A DNA stretch of 64,000 bases. Origin: Moorena producens 3L. Lineage in GTDB: Bacteria > Cyanobacteriota > Cyanobacteriia > Cyanobacteriales > Coleofasciculaceae. A program made the position numbers and the translations under genes. The notes beneath the pieces were generated by a model. The model ran no database searches. It was given only the letters and a program-made list of their open reading frames with translations, and was not told the origin of the DNA. Positions 62,436 through 64,000 of the stretch are shown here, piece by piece. The stretch is taken from the NCBI RefSeq assembly GCF_000211815.1, contig NZ_GL890825.1:153720-217719 (forward strand), written 5' to 3'. Each line of letters begins with the position of its first letter. Position 1 is the stretch's first letter.

Positions 62436-63998
62436 TTATTTTTGTAATAAAAAAAATTGTTTGTTATAGGCATAATTTATCCTATATTTTTGCTCAATTT
62501 TATGCTTAAATGATTCTGGCGTCTTATATAAAAAAACATCCTGGAATTCCTCAGGAATAGTAGGTTGGTTAGGCTCGATAACTAGCTGAAGTTTGACCTT
62601 GGGATCTAGTAAATGACTCAATGCCATGATGTCACCAAAGCTACCACCGCCATTTTTGGAGGCTTCACCGCTAACTACTAATGGCATATCTGCTCGATTA
62701 ATAATCTCCGCGATTTTTTGATTATCACTGCGACTAGGTCTCACTGATTGAATAGCACCAGACAAAACTCCTGCTGCCATGAGAGTTATGGTAATTATTC
62801 GCAAATGCTTCCGCTGCAAAAATTTTATTTTCGTGGAAGTGAACTGAGTAGAAAGAAAGTAAGCAACGGCGAGTTGGCATCCTAAGTAAGACGGAACGAA
62901 ATAACGAGCGTTAGTTGAACGTATTCCACCAGACACTAAATCTGGAAGAGCTAGACTCAGTGAAATTGGTATGATTAAGGTGACAACAAATAGCCATATT
63001 TGCTTGGGGGTGTGTCGGCACAGAACATAAATTGAGTACCCCACTAGAATTGCCATAGCAAAGGCTAGCAAAGTTTTCAGAGATCCTGGAAGCCAAAATT
63101 TGGTTTGAAAAAAGACGGATTGAAGATTGAAAATCCAACTTTGTACTAAAGTGTTTACCGGCAGTGACATATCCATCCAGGCTGTTACTTCCTTTAGTTT
63201 GTCCAGATGGGTCAAAATCACCAGAAGCCAGGGCGAGAACGCCACAACTGAAACAAATGATGTTAATAAGTAAGCAACAGCTTTCTGACTTAGCCGAAAT
63301 CCCTCATTGACAGCCACGTAAATTCCATGACCAAATAAGACAAAGACAGAAAATACAGCAGAATAGAGCGATAGTATTGTAGTTACTGTATAAATCACCC
63401 ATGCAGATTTTGTTCCTAACCTCATTGCCCGCAGCAGTGACACGCTCATTAGTAAAGTCGTAACTGCCCACAAACTGTACTCCCGTATTTCTTGTGAATA
63501 GTACACATGGAAAGGAGAGATAGCTACTAATCCCATCGCTATCCATGCTGTCAAATAGGACTTAAAAAGTTCCAGACAAAGCCAGTAGATACAAGGGAGT
63601 GCCAACAGGCTGATTAAGACAGGTAAGCTTCTGTTTATGGTTACCGAATCACCTAACCAATGAAACCAAAACCGTGCTATTAAAAAGTAGATAGGCGGGT
63701 GATGTTGATCCTCTGTCACCAGCCCATTGATAGTGTCAAAAAATGTTTTTTCATAATTAACACTTTGATACTGTCGTAGTTCTTCAACTCCAATTATGTG
63801 ACCCGTAAATACTTGTTGAATTACCTCCGGTACCGTATAACCAGAAATTCTTAGTAAGGTGTAACTCTCATCATGCCAATAAGCTCTTGTTTCAAGATTA
63901 CAAAATCTAAAAAATACTCCTAATATCAATAAAAATATAATCAGTAATTTTAACCAATTTGGTGGAATTATCAACCTGGATTTGATGATTTTATTCAT
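62436..63998 (-). CDS. GT39/ArnT-like membrane glycosyltransferase
   Basis: 520 residues, start ATG at 63998, so the gene is complete though it abuts the window edge. About 11-13 helices. The first periplasmic loop has the catalytic acidic signature NLETRAYWHDESYTLLRI (Asp-Glu), as in GT-C enzymes that use polyprenyl-phosphate sugars. A second loop has TEDQHHPPIYFLIARFWFHWLGDS. The C-terminus is a small soluble domain. Acts in the periplasm, adding a side-branch sugar. Lies 97 bp upstream of the GT2 lipid-sugar synthase. Confidence 0.88.
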   Translation of the reverse strand: MNKIIKSRLIIPPNWLKLLIIFLLILGVFFRFCNLETRAYWHDESYTLLRISGYTVPEVIQQVFTGHIIGVEELRQYQSVNYEKTFFDTINGLVTEDQHHPPIYFLIARFWFHWLGDSVTINRSLPVLISLLALPCIYWLCLELFKSYLTAWIAMGLVAISPFHVYYSQEIREYSLWAVTTLLMSVSLLRAMRLGTKSAWVIYTVTTILSLYSAVFSVFVLFGHGIYVAVNEGFRLSQKAVAYLLTSFVSVVAFSPWLLVILTHLDKLKEVTAWMDMSLPVNTLVQSWIFNLQSVFFQTKFWLPGSLKTLLAFAMAILVGYSIYVLCRHTPKQIWLFVVTLIIPISLSLALPDLVSGGIRSTNARYFVPSYLGCQLAVAYFLSTQFTSTKIKFLQRKHLRIITITLMAAGVLSGAIQSVRPSRSDNQKIAEIINRADMPLVVSGEASKNGGGSFGDIMALSHLLDPKVKLQLVIEPNQPTIPEEFQDVFLYKTPESFKHKIEQKYRINYAYNKQFFLLQK

Positions 63999-64000
63999 AT

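Overview
The window looks like chromosomal DNA of a large-genome filamentous cyanobacterium. It contains a PsaK photosystem I subunit, a FurC/PerR-like regulator, a DUF2808 protein, paired UPF0016/Mnx-type transporters and a Ser/Thr-kinase/AAA/GAF/histidine-kinase giant. It also has many GCGATCGC (HIP1) octamers and heptanucleotide tandem arrays. The density of short palindromic repeats and the gene style resemble Moorena/Lyngbya-type marine Oscillatoriales; that assignment is inference from pattern memory, not from a search.

Layout. 0-10 kb: the tail of a membrane protein, a sodium/solute symporter, a universal stress protein, and a two-gene signalling unit (hybrid REC-histidine kinase plus a 1755-residue Ser/Thr-His kinase). 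10-19 kb: a repeat-filled gap, a caspase-like/STAND ATPase/14xWD40 protein whose WD40 DNA repeats are almost identical, and a convergent cytoplasmic-looking subtilase with a C-terminal beta-propeller. 20-30 kb: housekeeping genes (Fur family, pyrD, PhzF-like, DUF2808, PlsC-like acyltransferase, small membrane protein, two half-size UPF0016 genes, psaK, a CbiM/NikM-type Ni/Co uptake pair and a lipoprotein). 30-38 kb: a repeat-rich zone with a dead IS4-type transposase, a small conserved protein, mraY and an Fe(II)/2OG oxygenase-like gene.

38.3-64 kb: one long minus-strand surface polysaccharide locus. It holds about thirteen glycosyltransferases, an O-antigen-ligase/Wzy-like membrane protein, a methyltransferase, kdsC-kdsA for Kdo synthesis, a polysialyltransferase-like gene, an MBOAT/SGNH acyl-transfer pair, a TVP38/VTT membrane protein and a GT39-type membrane glycosyltransferase. 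Together they suggest assembly of an acidic, acylated, methylated exopolysaccharide or O-chain. No Wzx/Wza/Wzc-type exporter is visible here.

The most unusual material is between genes. At least seven families of tiny non-coding elements can be recognised by comparing copies within the window. They are a 66-bp GTAGGGTGGGCA element; a ~100-216 bp element with ATGAGGTACA-containing inverted ends that carries a different 7-nt array in nearly every copy; a TATAGCAG-ended element, also with a 7-nt array; a 41-50 bp hairpin with fixed ends (GGTGCGACC...GCACC) but exchangeable palindromic cores; a ~50 bp CTTGATGCAG palindrome; a GTAAGCATT-ended family; and GGCGTTGCTGAAT-ended and GGACTTA-ended MITE-like elements. 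They are nested in one another, in a dead transposase, at gene ends that supply stop codons, and apparently inside pyrD. They are the best candidates for something undescribed.
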